Shown: positions 63,313 through 64,000 of the stretch, in pieces
Layout: every line of letters starts with the position of its first letter
Position numbering within the stretch: the stretch's first letter is position 1
Origin: Peribacillus faecalis
GTDB taxonomy: Bacteria; Bacillota; Bacilli; Bacillales; DSM-1321
DNA length: 64,000 nt
Reading direction: 5' to 3'
Assembly (NCBI RefSeq): GCF_014712675.1
Contig: NZ_JACXSI010000010.1
Location: 17,262-81,261 of the forward strand
Position numbers and translations under genes: made by a program
The notes under the pieces: model-generated
Databases searched by the model: none
Seen by the model: only the letters and a program-made list of their open reading frames with translations
What the model was told of the DNA's origin: nothing

Positions 63313-63897
63313 AAGAAAAACCGTTACCGGTCCTTTTTCATCATGAATATGCTACTTAGACTCTCCTCGATGAAAAAGGAGACATGCGGGAACCGAAAAG
63401 CGGAAGCGGCCCGCAAGTATGGTACAGCGACTAAAAACGCTACGTCCGCATATCTTTGTCGCTGTGACTCTCGTCCCGAGAGCCTCCGACCAGCATAAGA
63501 CGAATCACGTAGGAAATTGTAAAATTTCTGAAGTGATTTGGCTTATGATTTCGAGCTGTAAAATTCATCACTTGTCAGTCATGAATATTACAAGATATTC
63601 GAGGAAGCATTTCTAAATTGAAAACTGGCTGGCCGCTCAAGCTAGACAAATTCTAAGAAGGAACAGCGACTAAGAGCGCTACGTCCTGTAGCAACGTCGC
63701 TGTGATTCTCATCCTGAGAACCCCGCATGAGGAACCCGAACTTGGTTTCTTGGGAGGGGTGGGAAAAGGGTACATCGGCTAAAGGCGCCACGTCCTGCGG
63801 CAACGCCGATATGCCCTACATCCTGTAGGCCTCCGAGCATGTCAGGTATAAGGTTAGACAGCTATCTAAGATCAAAAATATATACTTTATCAATCGA
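63313..63897 (+). repeat. Interspersed structured repeat R4 (longest copy), cut by a group II intron
   Basis: Starts AGAAAAACCGTTACCGGTCC; CCTTTTTCATC pairs with GATGAAAAAGG. It then carries three versions of the two-hairpin module (63426-63482, 63665-63720 and 63774-63829), the CATAAG...CTTATG hairpin (63494-63547), an AGGAACC/GGTTTCT hairpin (63730-63750), and GTATAAGGTTAGACAGCTATCT. The right bracketing AGAAAAACC unit is absent because the group II intron begins at ~63892-63898. No protein-coding gene is credible in 63242-63897. Confidence 0.8.
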
Positions 63898-64000
63898 GTA
63901 GGAGGGGGCGATTAACCCCCGACCTCTCACACCACCGTACGTACGGTTCCGTATACGGCGGTTCAATTAAGATAATTGACGCAAGTATTCATAACGAGCT
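63892..64000 (-). mobile_element. 3' end of a group II intron (domains V and VI)
   Basis: On the minus strand, GAACCGCCGTATACGGAACC followed by GTACGTACGGTGGTGTGAGA has the sequence and pairing of intron domain V (ACCGCCGT with ACGGTGGT, CGC triad). GGGGGTTAATCGCCCCC then forms domain VI with a bulged A candidate for branching. The intron ends near CTCCTAC; the exact 3' splice point is uncertain by a few bases. It lies inside repeat R4. The rest extends beyond the window. Confidence 0.82.
63967..64000 (-). CDS. ltrA: C-terminus of the group II intron reverse transcriptase/maturase
   Basis: Only the last ten codons are visible (ARYEYLRQLS then TAA at 63967-63969). The RYEYL ending just before domain V is typical of intron-encoded LtrA-type proteins. 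The call rests on position and this short ending. Confidence 0.6.
   Translation of the reverse strand, partial: ARYEYLRQLS

Noticed and set aside
1-64000. CRISPR arrays, tRNA or rRNA genes, prophage modules
   Set aside because: No regularly spaced identical repeats, no cloverleaf with conserved T-loop, and no phage structural, integrase or transposase genes were seen; the R1-R4 repeats are irregular and far apart.

Overview
The window looks like chromosome from a low-GC Gram-positive of the order Bacillales, perhaps Planococcaceae/Caryophanaceae; the family is a guess from protein flavour, not a test. Reasons: strong GGAGG-type ribosome binding sites, many intrinsic terminators, a T-box in front of proS, RFN (FMN) riboswitches in front of ribD-ribE-ribBA-ribH, a textbook PhoP box in front of pstS, a GltC/gltAB pair arranged as in Bacillus, and a bifunctional GshF. 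I see no rRNA, tRNA, CRISPR array or prophage. The only certain mobile element is the 3' end of a group II intron at the right edge.

Layout. 1-7.3 kb: a partial NrnB-like DHH nuclease, a two-domain flavin/Fe-S reductase divergent from a LysR regulator with a CRP/FNR-type site between them, an MFS exporter, an acyl-CoA ligase with a CcpA-like cre, and the first copy (R1) of an interspersed structured repeat. 7.3-13 kb: an MMPL exporter with its TetR repressor and three matching operators, carbonic anhydrase and an EcsC-family protein. 13-21.8 kb: a MATE exporter overlapping gshF, a decayed corA, an MBL hydrolase, a NUDIX hydrolase, a VOC dioxygenase with an MhqR-like operator, and a decayed AEC permease. 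21.8-26.1 kb: a 37-codon membrane peptide gene, a thiosulfate uptake pair (TsuB/TsuA), an EF-G paralogue and a 50-codon gene. 26.2-30.3 kb: two FMN riboswitches in series, each with its own terminator, ahead of the riboflavin operon.

30.3-44.1 kb: a giant 1433-residue dehydratase-activase-like protein, a CmpB-family membrane protein, a cupin, a frameshifted HAAS-type gene, T-box/proS, an ADP-ribosylglycohydrolase, a UvrC-N-terminus-like GIY-YIG protein, a YoxD-like SDR, LrgA/LrgB and a small secreted protein. 44.3-53.2 kb: pstS-pstC-pstA-pstB-phoU under a PhoP box, a PH-like membrane protein, an MFS permease, a Lon-type protease fragment and a PBP2a/PbpC-like transpeptidase. 53.4-64 kb: gltAB with divergent gltC, uppP, repeat R3, an alarmone-hydrolase-like HD protein with a zinc-ribbon partner, repeat R4 and the group II intron end.

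The most unusual material is (i) the R1-R4 repeats, which carry a two-hairpin module in four versions whose stems differ by compensating changes while the loops stay constant, and (ii) the tandem FMN riboswitches, nearly identical but differing by a compensatory P1 base pair. Several genes are visibly decaying (corA, the AEC permease, the HAAS gene, probably the S16 protease). Two small genes (21777..21890 and 25936..26088) have good ribosome binding sites and terminators.
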